From Weeksella virosa DSM 16922 (GTDB taxonomy: Bacteria; Bacteroidota; Bacteroidia; Flavobacteriales; Weeksellaceae), in assembly GCF_000189415.1 (NCBI RefSeq), contig NC_015144.1, forward strand, positions 687,501 to 751,500: a DNA stretch of 64,000 nt, written 5' to 3'. Under the pieces are notes generated by a model, which was given only the letters and a program-made list of their open reading frames with translations, was not told the origin of the DNA and ran no database searches. The translations under genes were made by a program, and so were the position numbers. Below are positions 52,638-64,000 of this stretch, in pieces (the first letter of the stretch is position 1; every line of letters begins with the position of its first letter).

Positions 52638-55600
52638 TATGATTCTTGTTTTGCGTTAATTAATTCTTCGTATTCTTTATTTGATCCTACGATGATATTT
52701 TGATATTCTTTTAATCCTGTACCTGCAGGGATTAAATGCCCTACAATTACATTTTCTTTTAATCCGTTTAACTCGTCGATTTTTCCAGCAACTGCAGCTT
52801 CGTTAAGTACTTTTGTTGTTTCCTGGAACGATGCCGCAGACATAAACGATTTTGTTTGTAACGATGCTCTTGTAATCCCTTGCAATACAGCTTCTGCCGT
52901 TGCAGGCATTGCATCACGCGCTATAACGAGCGCTTTATCTTCACGTTTCAGACGAGAGTTTTCGTCGCGTAATTCACGTGGAGTAATGAATTGTCCAGGA
53001 CGTAACACATCGCTATCTCCTGCATCTTCGACAATTTTCTTACCGAAAATTTTATCGTTTTCTTCCATAAAGTCGTCTTTATGTTCTAAGCTATCTTCTA
53101 AGAATCGGGTATCACCTGAATCTACAATTCTAACTTTTCTCAACATTTGACGAACAATAATCTCGAAGTGTTTATCGTCAATTTTCACTCCTTGTAAACG
53201 GTATACATCCTGAATTTCATTTACTAAATATTCTTGTACAGCCGTTGGACCTTTGATACGTAGAATGTCATCTGGTGTAATCGCACCATCTGATAAGGAT
53301 TCACCTGCACGAACGAAGTCATTTTCTTGAACCAAAATTTGTGCAGATAACTTCACTAAGTATCGACGAATTTCACCGTTTTTAGATTCAACGATAATCT
53401 CTCGGTTACCTCGCTTGATTTTACCAAACGATACTACACCGTCCATCTCACATACGACCGCTGGGTTGGATGGGTTACGTGCTTCGAATAACTCGGTTAC
53501 TCGTGGTAAACCTCCGGTGATATCTCCTGATTTTGCAGATTTACGAGGTATTTTCACTAAAACTTTACCTGCTTTAATTTTCTCCCCATCATTTATAATT
53601 AAGTGGGCTCCTAATGGTAGGTTATAAGTTTTTTCTTCTCCGTCTTTGGTAATAACCTTCAGAGCAGGAACAATTTTCTTGTTACGAGATTCAGAAATTA
53701 CTTTTTCTTGGAAACCAGTTTGTTCGTCTATTTCTAATTGATAAGTTACTCCTTGCTCCAAGTTTTCGTATTCAACTTTTCCTGGTGCTTCGGCAATAAT
53801 AACTCCATTGTATGGATCCCAGTATGCGATTGTATCACCTTTTTCAACTTTTGATCCGTTCGTTACCTTTAGAATCGTACCATAAGAAATATTGGTTGTT
53901 TGTCGTATGTTTCCGTCCTTATCCATCAACTTCATTTCGGTAGAACGAGAAACAACTACATCTACTGTTTTCCCTTCATCGTCTTCTGATTTTACTGTAC
54001 GTAAATCATCAAACTCAACTATTCCATCAATTTTTGCTGTGATAGAAGATTGTTCTGATACGTTACCTGCAGTACCACCTACGTGGAATGTACGTAGAGT
54101 TAACTGAGTTCCAGGCTCACCAATTGATTGTGCTGCAACTACTCCTACTGATTCTCCTTTGCGAACTAATTTACCAGTAGAAAGATTACGACCGTAACAT
54201 TTTGCACAAATTCCAACTTTCGCTTCACACGTTAATGGAGAACGTACTTCTACAGTTTCGATACCTGCTTGCTCGATTGAATTTGCAATTTCTTCGGTAA
54301 TCATTTCACCTGCTTCTACCAACAATTCATTGGTATCCATATTATAGATATCGTTGAGTGAAGTTCGTCCTAAGATACGAGAAGATAAGCTTTCTAAGAT
54401 TTCTTCTTTTTTCTTGAGTGCTGATATTTCTAGACCACGCAAAGTACCACAATCATCAGACATTACGATAACGTCTTGTGCTACGTCTACTAAACGACGA
54501 GTTAGGTAACCAGCATCGGCAGTTTTCAGAGCGGTATCGGCCAAACCTTTACGTGCACCGTGCGTAGAAATGAAATACTCTAGAATCGAAAGACCTTCTC
54601 GGAAGTTAGAGATAATTGGGTTCTCGATAATGTCACCTCCAGACGTACCTGCTTTTTGTGGTTTTGCCATTAACCCTCGCATTCCTGCTAACTGACGAAT
54701 TTGCTCTTTCGATCCACGTGCTCCAGAATCTAACATCATAAATACAGAATTGAAACCTTGGTCGTCTTCTGTCATGCGACGCATTACGACTTCTGTTAAC
54801 GTGGCATTGGTACTCGTCCAAACATCAATTACTTGATTATAACGTTCGTTATTGGTTATGAGTCCCATGTTATAGTTCATCTTGATATTCTCTACTTGCT
54901 CGATAGCTCCGTTGATAAGTTCTTTTTTCTGTTCTGGGATAATAATATCTCCAAGCGAGAATGACAATCCACCTTCGAATGCATTTCGATATCCTAGATT
55001 TTTCATGTCATCTAAGAATACAGCAGTTGTAGGAAAATCGGTTAATTTGATGATATCGGTAATGATGGTACGTAACGATTTTTTTGTCAAAACCTCGTTA
55101 ACGAAACCAACTTGTTCTGGTACAATTTTATTAAATAATACTCGCCCAACAGAAGTTTCGATCAACTCGTATACAAATTCTTCGCCTTTACGAATGCGTG
55201 CTCTTACTTTAATTGGAGCGTTGAGTTCTACGGCTTTTTCGTTATAAGCAATTTGTACTTCTTCTTCTGAATAGAAGGTAAGTCCTTCTCCTTTTACTTT
55301 TCTATCTTCAGTAGAACGACGGATTTTGGTCATATAATATAAACCTAAAACCATGTCTTGTGAAGGAACTGTAATTGGTGATCCGTTGGCCGGATTCATG
55401 ATATTTTGAGAAGCCAACATCAATAATTGAGCTTCTAAAATAGCCTCAGGCCCTAGTGGTAAATGCACTGCCATTTGGTCACCATCAAAGTCAGCATTAA
55501 ACGCCGTACATACTAATGGGTGTAGACGGATTGCTTTTCCTTCGATTAGTTTCGGTTGGAATGCTTGGATACCTAAACGGTGAAGCGTTGGAGCACGGTT

Positions 55601-56911
55601 CAATAATACAGGATGTCCTTTGATTACATTCTCTAAAATATCCCAAACAACAGGCTCTTTACGATCGATAATTTTCTTGGCTGATTTAACGGTTTTTACA
55701 ATACCACGTTCGATTAATTTACGAACGATAAATGGTTTGTATAATTCTGCAGCCATATCTTTTGGTAAACCACACTCGTGTAATTTCAGATTAGGTCCCA
55801 CTACAATCACAGAACGTGCCGAATAATCTACACGTTTACCTAATAAGTTCTGACGGAACCTTCCTTGTTTACCTTTTAATGAGTCTGATAGTGATTTCAA
55901 TGGTCGATTACCATCCGCTTTTACAGCAGAAGCTTTTCTTGTATTATCGAACAACGAATCCACAGCTTCTTGCAACATACGTTTTTCGTTGCGCAAGATT
56001 ACTTCTGGTGCTTTGATTTCTATCAAACGTTTCAGACGATTGTTACGGATAATTACACGACGGTAAAGATCATTTAAATCAGATGTAGCAAAACGTCCTC
56101 CATCCAAAGGAACTAATGGTCGCAACTCAGGTGGTATAACCGGAATTACACGCATTACCATCCACTCTGGGCGGTTGGTATAACGTTCATTCGCTTCACG
56201 CAACGATTCTACAACTTGAAGTCTTTTTAGGGCTTCGGTACGACGTTGTTTCGATGTTTCGTTATGTGCTTTGTGACGTAAGTCATAGGACAATTCGTCT
56301 AAATCAACACGAGAGAGAAGATCTTCTAAGGCTTCTGCTCCCATTTTGGCGATAAATTTATTTGGATCCGAATCTTCTAAATATTGATTTTCGATCGGAA
56401 GAGTTTCTAAAATATCCAAATACTCTTCTTCTGTCAAGAAATCTAGTTTATTTAATTCTTCTCCTTCTATACCTTTTGCTATACCTGGTTGAATTACAAC
56501 ATAACGCTCATAATAGATAATCATGTCGAGTTTCTTCGATGGCAAGCCAAGTATATAACCTATTTTATTGGGTAGAGAACGGAAGTACCAAATATGGGCA
56601 ATAGGCACTACCAAGTTGATGTGTCCTATGCGCTCGCGACGTACTTTCTTTTCGGTTACTTCTACCCCACAACGGTCACAAACTATCCCTTTATACCGGA
56701 TACGTTTATACTTTCCACAAGCACACTCGTAGTCTTTTACTGGACCGAATATTCGCTCACAGAACAAACCATCGCGCTCTGGTTTATGCGTTCTATAATT
56801 AATCGTTTCGGGTTTTAGAACTTCTCCTTTCGACTCTTGCAAGATAGACTCTGGTGAAGCTAACCCAATACGGATTCTAGAAAATTGACTTGTTTTGTTT
56901 TTTGTTGACAT
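52637..56911 (-). CDS. rpoC: RNA polymerase beta' subunit
   Basis: 1424 aa. The N-terminal zinc site has cysteines at 63, 65, 78 and 81 ([17 protein letters not shown]). The catalytic NADFDGD motif chelates the active-site Mg, the trigger loop region contains MRGLMAKP, and a second zinc site is in [16 protein letters not shown]. The N-terminal [13 protein letters not shown] is typical. With RpoB it forms the catalytic core. It starts 61 bases after rpoB and shares a base with the DUF3467 gene. No insertion or deletion beyond the usual lineage-specific ones is apparent. Confidence 0.98.
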   Translation of the reverse strand: MSTKNKTSQFSRIRIGLASPESILQESKGEVLKPETINYRTHKPERDGLFCERIFGPVKDYECACGKYKRIRYKGIVCDRCGVEVTEKKVRRERIGHINLVVPIAHIWYFRSLPNKIGYILGLPSKKLDMIIYYERYVVIQPGIAKGIEGEELNKLDFLTEEEYLDILETLPIENQYLEDSDPNKFIAKMGAEALEDLLSRVDLDELSYDLRHKAHNETSKQRRTEALKRLQVVESLREANERYTNRPEWMVMRVIPVIPPELRPLVPLDGGRFATSDLNDLYRRVIIRNNRLKRLIEIKAPEVILRNEKRMLQEAVDSLFDNTRKASAVKADGNRPLKSLSDSLKGKQGRFRQNLLGKRVDYSARSVIVVGPNLKLHECGLPKDMAAELYKPFIVRKLIERGIVKTVKSAKKIIDRKEPVVWDILENVIKGHPVLLNRAPTLHRLGIQAFQPKLIEGKAIRLHPLVCTAFNADFDGDQMAVHLPLGPEAILEAQLLMLASQNIMNPANGSPITVPSQDMVLGLYYMTKIRRSTEDRKVKGEGLTFYSEEEVQIAYNEKAVELNAPIKVRARIRKGEEFVYELIETSVGRVLFNKIVPEQVGFVNEVLTKKSLRTIITDIIKLTDFPTTAVFLDDMKNLGYRNAFEGGLSFSLGDIIIPEQKKELINGAIEQVENIKMNYNMGLITNNERYNQVIDVWTSTNATLTEVVMRRMTEDDQGFNSVFMMLDSGARGSKEQIRQLAGMRGLMAKPQKAGTSGGDIIENPIISNFREGLSILEYFISTHGARKGLADTALKTADAGYLTRRLVDVAQDVIVMSDDCGTLRGLEISALKKKEEILESLSSRILGRTSLNDIYNMDTNELLVEAGEMITEEIANSIEQAGIETVEVRSPLTCEAKVGICAKCYGRNLSTGKLVRKGESVGVVAAQSIGEPGTQLTLRTFHVGGTAGNVSEQSSITAKIDGIVEFDDLRTVKSEDDEGKTVDVVVSRSTEMKLMDKDGNIRQTTNISYGTILKVTNGSKVEKGDTIAYWDPYNGVIIAEAPGKVEYENLEQGVTYQLEIDEQTGFQEKVISESRNKKIVPALKVITKDGEEKTYNLPLGAHLIINDGEKIKAGKVLVKIPRKSAKSGDITGGLPRVTELFEARNPSNPAVVCEMDGVVSFGKIKRGNREIIVESKNGEIRRYLVKLSAQILVQENDFVRAGESLSDGAITPDDILRIKGPTAVQEYLVNEIQDVYRLQGVKIDDKHFEIIVRQMLRKVRIVDSGDTRFLEDSLEHKDDFMEENDKIFGKKIVEDAGDSDVLRPGQFITPRELRDENSRLKREDKALVIARDAMPATAEAVLQGITRASLQTKSFMSAASFQETTKVLNEAAVAGKIDELNGLKENVIVGHLIPAGTGLKEYQNIIVGSNKEYEELINAKQES

Positions 56912-56972
56912 ATAGGAATGTATCTAACAATTTTTATATATAACGATTAGGAAGAATTAATAGGCAAGCCTA

Positions 56973-59900
56973 TTAATCTTCCAAATTGATGTCTAATCCA
57001 AGACCTTGTAACTCATGCAACAATACGTTGAATGATTCTGGTATACCAGGTTCTGGCATTGGTTCTCCTTTTACGATTGCTTCGTAAGTTTTAGCTCTAC
57101 CTACTACGTCATCAGATTTAACTGTTAAAATCTCACGTAGGATATTCGCAGCACCAAAAGCTTCTAGTGCCCAAACCTCCATTTCTCCGAAACGTTGTCC
57201 ACCGAATTGTGCTTTTCCTCCTAATGGTTGTTGTGTAATCAACGAGTATGGACCAATAGAACGTGCGTGCATTTTGTCATCGACCATGTGCCCAAGCTTC
57301 AACATATAGATTACTCCTACTGTTGCTTTTTGAGCGAAACGTTCTCCTGTATTCCCGTCGTATAGGTATGTTGTACCGTGTTTAGGGATACCTGCTTCAT
57401 CGGTAATATTATCAATATCTTCGATTTCCGCACCGTCGAAAATAGGGGTAGCAAATTTCTTACCTAATTTCATACCAGCCCATCCTAGAACTGTTTCATA
57501 AATCTGTCCAATATTCATACGAGATGGTACTCCTAATGGGTTTAGGACAATATCTACTGCGGTTCCATCTTCTAAGAAAGGCATGTCTTCATCTCGTACA
57601 ATTCTTGCCACGATACCTTTGTTACCATGTCTACCGGCCATTTTATCTCCTACGCGTAACTTACGTTTTTTCGCAATATAGATTTTGGCTAATTTTACAA
57701 TTCCTGCTGGTAATTCATCCCCTACAGCAATGGTAAAGCGTTCTCGGTTTAAGGCACCTTGCAAATCATTATGTTTGATTTTGTAGTTATGCAATAATTC
57801 TTTTACCAACTCGTTTTTATCTTCATCGGTAGTCCAAACTGTTTCACTTCCATTCAAGTTTAGGTAATCTTCAACATTTTGAAGCATCTTTTGGGTATAT
57901 TTTACGCCTTTTTTGATGACTTCTTCTTTAAGATCATTGTAAACTCCCTGTGAAGTTTTTCCATTTAAAAGGATATATAGTTTTTCTAAAAGTACGTTGC
58001 GTAGTTCATTAAACTTAACTTCAAATTCGTTTTCTATGCTTTCGATAATGGCTTTATCTTGTGATCTTTTTCGTTTATCTTTAATCGATCGTGAGAATAA
58101 TTTCTTATCGATTACAACACCCCGAAGTGATGGAGAAGCTTTTAATGAAGCATCTTTTACGTCACCTGCTTTGTCTCCAAAGATTGCACGTAATAATTTT
58201 TCTTCAGGGGTAGGATCGGATTCTCCTTTAGGAGTAATCTTGCCGATTAAGATATCGCCTGGTTTCACTTCGGCACCGATACGAATCATACCATTTTCAT
58301 CTAAATCTTTGGTTGCTTCTTCTGATACATTAGGTATATCAGCTGTTAGCTCTTCCATTCCCAACTTGGTATCTCGAACATCTAGCGAGTATTCATCAAT
58401 ATGGATTGAGGTAAACCAATCTTCGCGTACTGCTTTTTCAGAGATCACAATCGCGTCCTCGAAATTATATCCTTGCCATGGCATAAAGGCTACAACCATA
58501 TTACGTCCTATTGCCAGTTCTCCACCTTCGGTTGCATAACCTTCACACAATACTTGCCCTTTATCTACTCGATCTCCAACTTTTACAATTGGTTTCAGGC
58601 AGATGGTTGTTCCTTGATTCGTTTTACGGAATTTGGTCAAAGAATAGGTCTTTTCATTCGAATCGAAACTTACTAATTCTTCATTTTCGGTACGATCGTA
58701 TGCAATGATAATCTTATTGGCATCTACGTAAGTAACAGTTCCTTCTCGTTCTGCGTTGACCAAAATTCGAGAGTCTTTGGCAACTTGTTTTTCTAAACCT
58801 GTCCCTACAATTGGGGCTTGTGGTTTTAATAACGGAACTGCCTGACGCATCATGTTCGATCCCATCAATGCACGGTTTGCATCATCATGCTCAAGGAATG
58901 GGATTAAGGATGCAGAAATAGAAGCTATCTGATTTGGAGCAACGTCCATTAAATCAACTTCATGTGGTTCTACTACAGGGAAATCTCCATCTTCGCGAGC
59001 AACAACACGCTCGGTTTGTATCGTTCCATCCTCTCCCATTTCGATATTCGCCTGAGTAATGATTTTTCCTTCTTCTTCTTCTGCAGATAGATAAATAGGA
59101 TCTTTCTCTAAGTTTACTTTACCTTTCTCTACTTCTCGATACGGCGTTTCGATAAAACCTAAATTATTAACTTTCGCAAATACACAAAGAGAAGAAATCA
59201 ATCCAATATTTGGTCCCTCTGGGGTTTCAATCGGACACAGTCGTCCGTAGTGCGTGTGATGTACGTCACGCACCTCAAAACCTGCTCGTTCTCTCGAAAG
59301 ACCACCTGGTCCTAGTGCCGAAAGACGACGTTTGTGGGTAATCTCTGATAATGGATTTGTTTGATCCATGAACTGAGACAACTGATTGGTTCCGAAGAAT
59401 GAGTTAATGACGGATGATAAAGTTTTTGCATTAATCAAGTCTATTGGCGTAAACACTTCATTATCTCGGACATTCATTCTCTCTCGGATTGTTCTTGCCA
59501 TACGAGCAAGACCAACGCCAAACTGAGCGGCCATTTGCTCTCCAACTGTACGTACGCGACGGTTAGAAAGGTGATCTATGTCGTCTACTTCTGCTTTAGA
59601 ATTAATTAATTCGATTAAGTATTTAATAATCGAAATTATATCATCTTTGGTTAACACTTCGATATCTTCTGAAATGTTAAGCCCTAATTTTTTATTTAAA
59701 CGGTAACGTCCTACTTCTCCTAATGAGTAACGTTGATCAGAGAAGAATAATTTATCAATAATTCCGCGTGCGGTTTCTTCATCTGGTGGCTCTGCGTTAC
59801 GTAATTGTCTATAGATATATTCTACCGCTTCTTTTTCGGTATTGGTTGGATCTTTTTGTAGGGTATTGTGTATAATACCATAGTCTGCAGAATTATTGTC

Positions 59901-60809
59901 TTCTTTGTGTAGAAGAATTGTTTTCACTCCAGAGTCTACGATTTGATCAATATGATCTTTTTCGATGATGGTTTCTCGGTCTAGAATGATTTCATTACGC
60001 TCGATAGATACTACTTCACCAGTATCTTCGTCTACGAAATCTTCGTGCCAAGTATTCAATACACGAGCAGCTAGTTTGCGTCCTAAAATTTTTTTCAGAT
60101 TAGCTTTGGTAACTTTTACTTCTTCTGCTAAATCGAAAATTTCTAAAATATCTTTATCTCTCTCGTAACCTATAGCTCTTAATAAAGTCGTAAGTGGTAA
60201 TTTTTTCTTACGATCAATATAGGCATACATTACGCTATTAATATCTGTTGCAAATTCTATCCACGAACCTTTGAATGGGATAATTCTAGAAGAATATAAT
60301 TTTGTCCCATTGGCATGGAAAGATTGTCCGAAGAAAACACCTGGTGAACGATGTAGTTGTGATACTATAACACGTTCTGCTCCATTAATTATAAACGATC
60401 CCGATGGGGTCATGTAGGGGATTGTACCTAAGTACACATCTTGTACGACTGTTTCGAAATCTTCGTGTTCTTCGTCGGTACAATATAGTTTTAGACGTGC
60501 TTTTAGCGGCACGCTGTACGTTAGTCCTCGCTCGATACACTCATCGATAGAATAACGTGGTGGATCTACAAAGTAGTCCAAGAATTCTAAAACAAACTGA
60601 TTGCGAGTATCTGTAATTGGAAAGTTCTCTGCAAAAGTTTTGAAAAGACCTTCATTATTGCGTTGGTCTGGTCTTGTTTCTAACTGGAAAAAATCTTCGA
60701 AAGATTTGATTTGAATGTCTAAGAAATCTGGAAACTGAGCAACTGCTTTGGTAGATGCGAAACTCAATCTTTCGTTTTTTACAGCTGGGTTGTTTGTTGT
60801 TGTAGCCAA
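56973..60809 (-). CDS. rpoB: RNA polymerase beta subunit
   Basis: 1278 aa. The rifampicin region reads [33 protein letters not shown] by segments matching sensitive RNA polymerases, with the residues equivalent to D516, H526 and S531 (E. coli numbering) unchanged, so the sequence gives no sign of target-site rifampicin resistance. The conserved [12 protein letters not shown] and the final GLDINLED are present. The gene is preceded by a hairpin in the rplL-rpoB gap. Cotranscribed with rpoC. Confidence 0.98.
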   Translation of the reverse strand: MATTTNNPAVKNERLSFASTKAVAQFPDFLDIQIKSFEDFFQLETRPDQRNNEGLFKTFAENFPITDTRNQFVLEFLDYFVDPPRYSIDECIERGLTYSVPLKARLKLYCTDEEHEDFETVVQDVYLGTIPYMTPSGSFIINGAERVIVSQLHRSPGVFFGQSFHANGTKLYSSRIIPFKGSWIEFATDINSVMYAYIDRKKKLPLTTLLRAIGYERDKDILEIFDLAEEVKVTKANLKKILGRKLAARVLNTWHEDFVDEDTGEVVSIERNEIILDRETIIEKDHIDQIVDSGVKTILLHKEDNNSADYGIIHNTLQKDPTNTEKEAVEYIYRQLRNAEPPDEETARGIIDKLFFSDQRYSLGEVGRYRLNKKLGLNISEDIEVLTKDDIISIIKYLIELINSKAEVDDIDHLSNRRVRTVGEQMAAQFGVGLARMARTIRERMNVRDNEVFTPIDLINAKTLSSVINSFFGTNQLSQFMDQTNPLSEITHKRRLSALGPGGLSRERAGFEVRDVHHTHYGRLCPIETPEGPNIGLISSLCVFAKVNNLGFIETPYREVEKGKVNLEKDPIYLSAEEEEGKIITQANIEMGEDGTIQTERVVAREDGDFPVVEPHEVDLMDVAPNQIASISASLIPFLEHDDANRALMGSNMMRQAVPLLKPQAPIVGTGLEKQVAKDSRILVNAEREGTVTYVDANKIIIAYDRTENEELVSFDSNEKTYSLTKFRKTNQGTTICLKPIVKVGDRVDKGQVLCEGYATEGGELAIGRNMVVAFMPWQGYNFEDAIVISEKAVREDWFTSIHIDEYSLDVRDTKLGMEELTADIPNVSEEATKDLDENGMIRIGAEVKPGDILIGKITPKGESDPTPEEKLLRAIFGDKAGDVKDASLKASPSLRGVVIDKKLFSRSIKDKRKRSQDKAIIESIENEFEVKFNELRNVLLEKLYILLNGKTSQGVYNDLKEEVIKKGVKYTQKMLQNVEDYLNLNGSETVWTTDEDKNELVKELLHNYKIKHNDLQGALNRERFTIAVGDELPAGIVKLAKIYIAKKRKLRVGDKMAGRHGNKGIVARIVRDEDMPFLEDGTAVDIVLNPLGVPSRMNIGQIYETVLGWAGMKLGKKFATPIFDGAEIEDIDNITDEAGIPKHGTTYLYDGNTGERFAQKATVGVIYMLKLGHMVDDKMHARSIGPYSLITQQPLGGKAQFGGQRFGEMEVWALEAFGAANILREILTVKSDDVVGRAKTYEAIVKGEPMPEPGIPESFNVLLHELQGLGLDINLED

Positions 60810-60848
60810 TTTCGAACGAATTTTGGATTAGATAATATCTTAATGCTT

Positions 60849-60890
60849 AAAAAGGCTTAGACCTATCACACAATGGTGAAGGCCTAAACC
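60849..60890 (-). terminator. Hairpin between rplL and rpoB, probable attenuator
   Basis: On the minus strand GGTTTAGGCC pairs with GGTCTAAGCC through two G-U pairs, an inner TCAC/GTGA stem extends it, and five T's follow. Enterobacteria have a partial terminator at the same place that sets the ribosomal protein to RNA polymerase ratio. Function here is inferred. Confidence 0.7.
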
Positions 60891-60912
60891 TATATTGGTG
60901 GAGTAAAAAAGA

Positions 60913-61281
60913 TTACTTCAATTCCACTTCAGCACCAGCTTCTTCAAGCTGTTTTTTCAAAGCTTCAGCTTCTTCTTTAGAAACTTGTTCTTTGATTGTT
61001 GCAGGAGCAGAGTCTACTAAATCTTTCGCCTCTTTTAATCCTTTACCTGTTAAATCTTTTACTAATTTAACAACCGCTAATTTATTAGCACCACCCGCTT
61101 TAAGAATTACGTCGAACTCTGATTGCTCTTCAGCAGCAGCTTCTCCTGCTCCTCCTGCAACAACTACTGCAGCAGCAGCTGGTTCGATTCCGTATTCATC
61201 CTTAAGGATAGTTGATAATTCATTAACTTCGACAACTGTTAAATTTACTAATTCTTCAGCTAATTTTTTTAAATCTGCCAT
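60913..61281 (-). CDS. rplL: 50S ribosomal protein L7/L12
   Basis: 122 aa. An N-terminal dimerisation domain (about 1-33), an Ala/Gly-rich hinge (about 35-52) and the C-terminal domain with [31 protein letters not shown] (about 60-90) that recruits translation factors. It lies 49 bases after rplJ and is followed by the rplL-rpoB hairpin. Confidence 0.97.
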   Translation of the reverse strand: MADLKKLAEELVNLTVVEVNELSTILKDEYGIEPAAAAVVVAGGAGEAAAEEQSEFDVILKAGGANKLAVVKLVKDLTGKGLKEAKDLVDSAPATIKEQVSKEEAEALKKQLEEAGAEVELK

Positions 61282-61330
61282 TTTTGTTTTCTTTTTGTTT
61301 TACAACTTTATATTTAATAGTGAGTGCGTC

Positions 61331-61849
61331 TTACGCTTCTGCAGGAGCTTCTCCTTCTTCTGCATTGTTTTTGTTCTCTAATTGTGAAAGAACAGTTTGG
61401 ATTGGTGACTTCAATAGTGCAATAATATCTGCAATTAATTCTTCGCGAGACTTGAAGTTTGCTAACGTCACAAGCTTGTCATCACCTACATAGGTTACAT
61501 TGTCAATCCATGCACCTTTAAGGATTGGTTTTTCAGATTTTTTTCTGAATGCTTCTATTACTTTTGCCGGTGCATTTTCTTTCTCTGCAACCATCAAAGC
61601 TGTATTTCCTTTTAAAGATCCATAAAGCTCTTCGAAGTTTCTATCCTCGATTCGCTCCATTGCCTTCTTTAATAAAGTGTTTTTTACAACGCGTAAAGAC
61701 ACATCGCTCTTAAAGCATGCTCTTCTTAATTCAGTAGAATTAACAGAGTTTAATCCTTCGATATCTGCAAGATAGATTACTTTAGAGTCTTGTAAAACTC
61801 CTTGTAATTCCTCTATCATGGTTGCTTTTTCATCTCTTGTCATTGCCAT
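61331..61849 (-). CDS. rplJ: 50S ribosomal protein L10
   Basis: 172 aa. The rRNA-binding N-terminal domain has MTRDEKATMIEELQGVLQD (about 3-21) and LRVVKNTLLKKAME. The C-terminal helix (SPIQTVLSQLENKN) holds L7/L12 dimers. It ends in an acidic tail (EEGEAPAEA). Only 13 bases separate it from rplA, so there is no room for a long L10 autoregulatory leader directly in front of the gene. Confidence 0.96.
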   Translation of the reverse strand: MAMTRDEKATMIEELQGVLQDSKVIYLADIEGLNSVNSTELRRACFKSDVSLRVVKNTLLKKAMERIEDRNFEELYGSLKGNTALMVAEKENAPAKVIEAFRKKSEKPILKGAWIDNVTYVGDDKLVTLANFKSREELIADIIALLKSPIQTVLSQLENKNNAEEGEAPAEA

Positions 61850-61862
61850 AATATTCTACTTT

Positions 61863-62558
61863 TTATGCGTTTACACTTTTAGGATCTACTGGAATACCAG
61901 GCGATTGAGTAGACGAAAGTGTGATGCTTTTTACATATACACCTTTCGCTGCTGTTGGTTTCAATTTCACCAAAGTTGTCATCAACTCATTGATATTTTC
62001 TTGCAGTTTTACCGGCTCGAAAGATACCTTTCCTATCGCTGCATGGATAATCCCGTAACGATCTACTTTAAAATCAATTTTACCTGCTTTTACTTCTGAT
62101 ACTGCCTTACCAACTTCTAGAGTTACTGTACCAGATTTTGGATTAGGCATTAAACCACGTGGCCCTAAAATACGACCTAATGGACCTAATTTACCCATAA
62201 CTGCAGGCATTGTTACTATTACATCTACGTCTGTCCAACCTTCTTTAATCTTTTGTAAATATTCATCTAAACCTACGTAGTCTGCTCCAGCTTCTTTTGC
62301 TTCTGCTTCTTTATCTGGAGTTACTAAAGCCAAAACACGTACGTCTTTTCCGGTACCATGTGGTAAAGAAACAACACCACGTACCATTTGATTGGCTTTT
62401 TTAGGATCTACACCTAAACGTACAGCGATATCAACCGATGCATCGTATTTGGCGTAATTAACTTCTTTCACTAATGAAGTTGCTTCTTCAACTGAGTAAA
62501 GAGAAGTTCTATCTATTTTTTCTAAAGCTTCCTTTTGCTTTTTGGTTAATTTTGCCAT
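61863..62558 (-). CDS. rplA: 50S ribosomal protein L1
   Basis: 231 aa. Family marks are [38 protein letters not shown] (about 34-71, in segments) and [19 protein letters not shown] (about 126-144). L1 binds the mobile stalk of 23S rRNA and in other bacteria represses its own operon by binding the mRNA near rplK. It lies 22 bases after rplK. Confidence 0.97.
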   Translation of the reverse strand: MAKLTKKQKEALEKIDRTSLYSVEEATSLVKEVNYAKYDASVDIAVRLGVDPKKANQMVRGVVSLPHGTGKDVRVLALVTPDKEAEAKEAGADYVGLDEYLQKIKEGWTDVDVIVTMPAVMGKLGPLGRILGPRGLMPNPKSGTVTLEVGKAVSEVKAGKIDFKVDRYGIIHAAIGKVSFEPVKLQENINELMTTLVKLKPTAAKGVYVKSITLSSTQSPGIPVDPKSVNA

Positions 62559-62580
62559 TTCTGATAATTGGTTTGATTAA

Positions 62581-63021
62581 TTACTCTGGAGCTTGTCCAC
62601 CTTTTACAGTTATACCCATAGAACGTGCAGTACCAGCAACCATTTTCATAGCAGATTCTACAGTAAAGCAGTTCATATCTGCTAACTTATCTTCAGCGAT
62701 TGTTCTTACTTGATCCCAAGTTACTGAACCAACTTTTTGACGGTTAGGCTCTCCAGAAGCTTTCTTCAATTTTGCTAACTCCATTAACTGTACTGCAGCT
62801 GGAGGAGTTTTAATTACAAAATCAAATGATTTGTCTTGATAAACAGTAATCACTACAGGCAATACTTGCCCTTGTTTTTCTTGTGTTCTACCATTAAATT
62901 GTTTACAAAACTCCATAATGTTTACACCAGCAGCACCTAAAGCAGGCCCAACAGGTGGTGAAGGATTTGCTTGCCCTCCTTTTACTTGAAGTTTTACAAC
63001 TTTTTCAATTTTTTTTGCCAT
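62581..63021 (-). CDS. rplK: 50S ribosomal protein L11
   Basis: 146 aa. The N-terminal [28 protein letters not shown] (about 16-43, in segments) has the conserved proline-rich helix that contacts the factor-binding region. The C-terminal rRNA-binding domain ends with [10 protein letters not shown]. It lies 39 bases after nusG. Confidence 0.97.
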   Translation of the reverse strand: MAKKIEKVVKLQVKGGQANPSPPVGPALGAAGVNIMEFCKQFNGRTQEKQGQVLPVVITVYQDKSFDFVIKTPPAAVQLMELAKLKKASGEPNRQKVGSVTWDQVRTIAEDKLADMNCFTVESAMKMVAGTARSMGITVKGGQAPE

Positions 63022-63060
63022 TTCTTTATATAATAAAATTAAGCGTTATGTGGAAGCAGC

Positions 63061-63609
63061 CTAAATTTTTTCAACTTGACCGAAGTTTAACTCAAGTGGT
63101 GTTTTACGTCCGAATATTAGAACCATTACCTCTAACTTGCGTTTATCTTCATGAATTTTTTCTATACTTCCCGTAAATCCACTGAAAGGACCGTCGATTA
63201 CTTTGATTGTTTCTCCTACGTCAAAAGGAATAGAATTACTCTCAATTGAGTCAGCCAACTCATCTACTTTTCCTAACATACGATTTACCTCTGATTGGCG
63301 CATAGGAACAGGATCTCCACCTTTAGTGGCACTCAAGAAACTAATTACGCCTGGGATATTTTTCACGATATGTGGAACTTCTCCCTGCAGAGATGCCTCT
63401 ATCATAACATACCCCGGGAAGTGTACCTTTTCTTTTTGGTACTTTTTACCATTACGTATTTGAAACACTTTTTCCATAGGCACAACAACCTGACCAATAT
63501 AATCGGTTAGTTTGTGATATTGTGCTTCATTTTCAATATAGTTTTTCACCTTAAGCTCTTGCCCGCTTACAGTTTTTACTACATACCATTTTTTATCAAC
63601 CATGCTCAA
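63061..63609 (-). CDS. nusG: Transcription termination/antitermination factor NusG
   Basis: 182 aa. The NGN domain starts KKWYVVKTVSGQE (about 5-17), with FPGYVMIEASL (about 64-74). The KOW domain has GETIKVIDGPFSGFTGSIEKI (about 128-148). Two start codons (63609 and 63603) are possible; the first is kept. It links RNA polymerase to Rho or the ribosome. It lies 17 bases after secE. Confidence 0.96.
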   Translation of the reverse strand: MSMVDKKWYVVKTVSGQELKVKNYIENEAQYHKLTDYIGQVVVPMEKVFQIRNGKKYQKEKVHFPGYVMIEASLQGEVPHIVKNIPGVISFLSATKGGDPVPMRQSEVNRMLGKVDELADSIESNSIPFDVGETIKVIDGPFSGFTGSIEKIHEDKRKLEVMVLIFGRKTPLELNFGQVEKI

Positions 63610-63626
63610 CTACGTTGTACGGATTA

Positions 63627-63818
63627 TTATCTTAATGTTTCGTAAATGTTGTATAATATTTTTGCAAAAACAGAATCTATTATATACAAAAATATAGCCA
63701 ACAATACAGTTGCTATAGTTACAATAATTGTATCTTTTTGTAAGTCTTGAAAAGAAGGCCAAGTAACATTCTCTTTAAACTCTACAAAAGATGATTTTAT
63801 AAAATTGACAACTTTCAT
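63627..63818 (-). CDS. secE: Protein translocase subunit SecE
   Basis: 63 aa, the short one-helix type. An amphipathic part (FIKSSFVEFKENVTWPSFQDLQKDT, in segments, about 6-30) with the conserved VTWPS is followed by one membrane helix (about 31-53). It clamps SecY in the general secretion channel. It follows tRNA-Trp and precedes nusG, the usual order. Confidence 0.95.
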   Translation of the reverse strand: MKVVNFIKSSFVEFKENVTWPSFQDLQKDTIIVTIATVLLAIFLYIIDSVFAKILYNIYETLR

Positions 63819-63833
63819 ATCATGTTATCTTAG

Positions 63834-63904
63834 CACGGGCACAAGGATTCGAACCCTGATCAACGGTTTTGGAGACCGCTATTCTACCATTGAACTATGC
63901 CCGT
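63834..63904 (-). tRNA. tRNA-Trp (CCA)
   Basis: On the minus strand the acceptor ACGGGCA/TGCCCGT, D arm GTTC...GAAT, anticodon loop CTCCAAA (anticodon CCA) and T loop TTCGAAT give a full cloverleaf with discriminator G (C63834 on the plus strand). CCA is not encoded. It sits between tuf and secE, as in other Bacteroidota. Confidence 0.95.
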
Positions 63905-63908
63905 ATAA

Positions 63909-63936
63909 AAATGGTAGTCATGGATGACTACCATTT
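63909..63936 (-). terminator. 13-base-pair hairpin between tuf and tRNA-Trp
   Basis: AAATGGTAGTCAT / ATGACTACCATTT are perfect arms with a two-base loop, followed by TTAT and at once by the tRNA. It could end tuf transcription or be an RNA-processing site; there is no room for a promoter between it and the tRNA. Confidence 0.6.
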
Positions 63937-63946
63937 CTTATATTTA

Positions 63947-63962
63947 CTATACTTTCGTATAG
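63947..63962 (-). other. GNRA-loop hairpin just after tuf
   Basis: On the minus strand CTATAC-GAAA-GTATAG begins three bases past the tuf stop codon. GAAA is a stable GNRA tetraloop. It may protect the 3' end of the tuf message. Confidence 0.45.
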
Positions 63963-63963
63963 C

Positions 63964-64000
63964 TTATTCTATAATTTCAGTTACCTGACCAGCACCAACT
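63964..64000 (-). CDS. tuf: Elongation factor Tu, C-terminal end (partial)
   Basis: The last twelve codons before a TAA at 63966-63964 read VGAGQVTEIIE, the C-terminal end of bacterial EF-Tu. The rest lies beyond the window. EF-Tu delivers aminoacyl-tRNA to the ribosome. Position ahead of tRNA-Trp, secE and nusG supports the call. Confidence 0.85.
   Translation of the reverse strand, partial: VGAGQVTEIIE

Noticed and set aside
57997-58539. 180-codon open frame on the plus strand inside rpoB
   Set aside because: It is a Ser-rich shadow on the strand opposite to a highly conserved gene and has no motif or promoter of its own.

Overview
The window looks like a chromosomal segment of a low-GC member of the Bacteroidota, class Flavobacteriia, plausibly Weeksellaceae; I cannot fix the genus from sequence alone. 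The support is the Bacteroidota -7 promoter motif TAnnTTTG upstream of many genes, the gene order tuf / tRNA-Trp / secE / nusG / rplKAJL / rpoBC / DUF3467, a type IX secretion (T9SS) sorting domain, an RprXY-type two-component pair, a long FtsZ tail, and a dcw cluster without murF, ddl or murB. I see no insertion sequence, integrase, phage gene or CRISPR array. Apart from the heme locus, most of the window is conserved housekeeping DNA.

Layout. 1-720: the end of an unknown gene, then a tRNA-Gly / tRNA-Leu / tRNA-Gly operon with its own promoter and terminator. 721-6305 (minus): a triple helix-hairpin-helix membrane protein, a PspC protein, a DUF2851 protein, release factor 1 and a GT39-type glycosyltransferase. 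6458-10608 (plus): sucC, coaE and a histidine kinase/response regulator pair. 10685-26623 (minus): yqeY and the division/cell wall cluster, transcribed mraZ-rsmH-ftsL-ftsI-murE-mraY-murD-ftsW-murG-murC-ftsQ-ftsA-ftsZ, with tandem MraZ-type operator repeats in front of mraZ. 27028-28877: an alpha/beta hydrolase, engB and aroQ.

28934-37787 is a heme acquisition locus made of two convergent units. hmuTUVS (plus) encodes a lipoprotein receptor, permease, ATPase and cytoplasmic heme-handling protein, with a Fur-like palindrome upstream. The facing unit (minus) encodes a TonB-dependent receptor and two HmuY-like proteins, one a lipoprotein and the other carrying a T9SS sorting domain. Together they could carry heme from the cell surface to the cytoplasm.

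37876-52153 holds rarA, a thioredoxin-like protein, yidD, lgt, mscL, an OmpP1/FadL porin next to an unusual aromatic-rich lipoprotein, proS, mltG, dapF, an HtrA protease, two unknown small proteins and a branched-chain ketoacid dehydrogenase-type E2. dapF fits the meso-DAP type MurE in the dcw cluster. 52347-64000 (minus) is the transcription/translation block from tuf (partial) to rpoC and a DUF3467 gene, with a conspicuous hairpin between rplL and rpoB and two more between tuf and tRNA-Trp.
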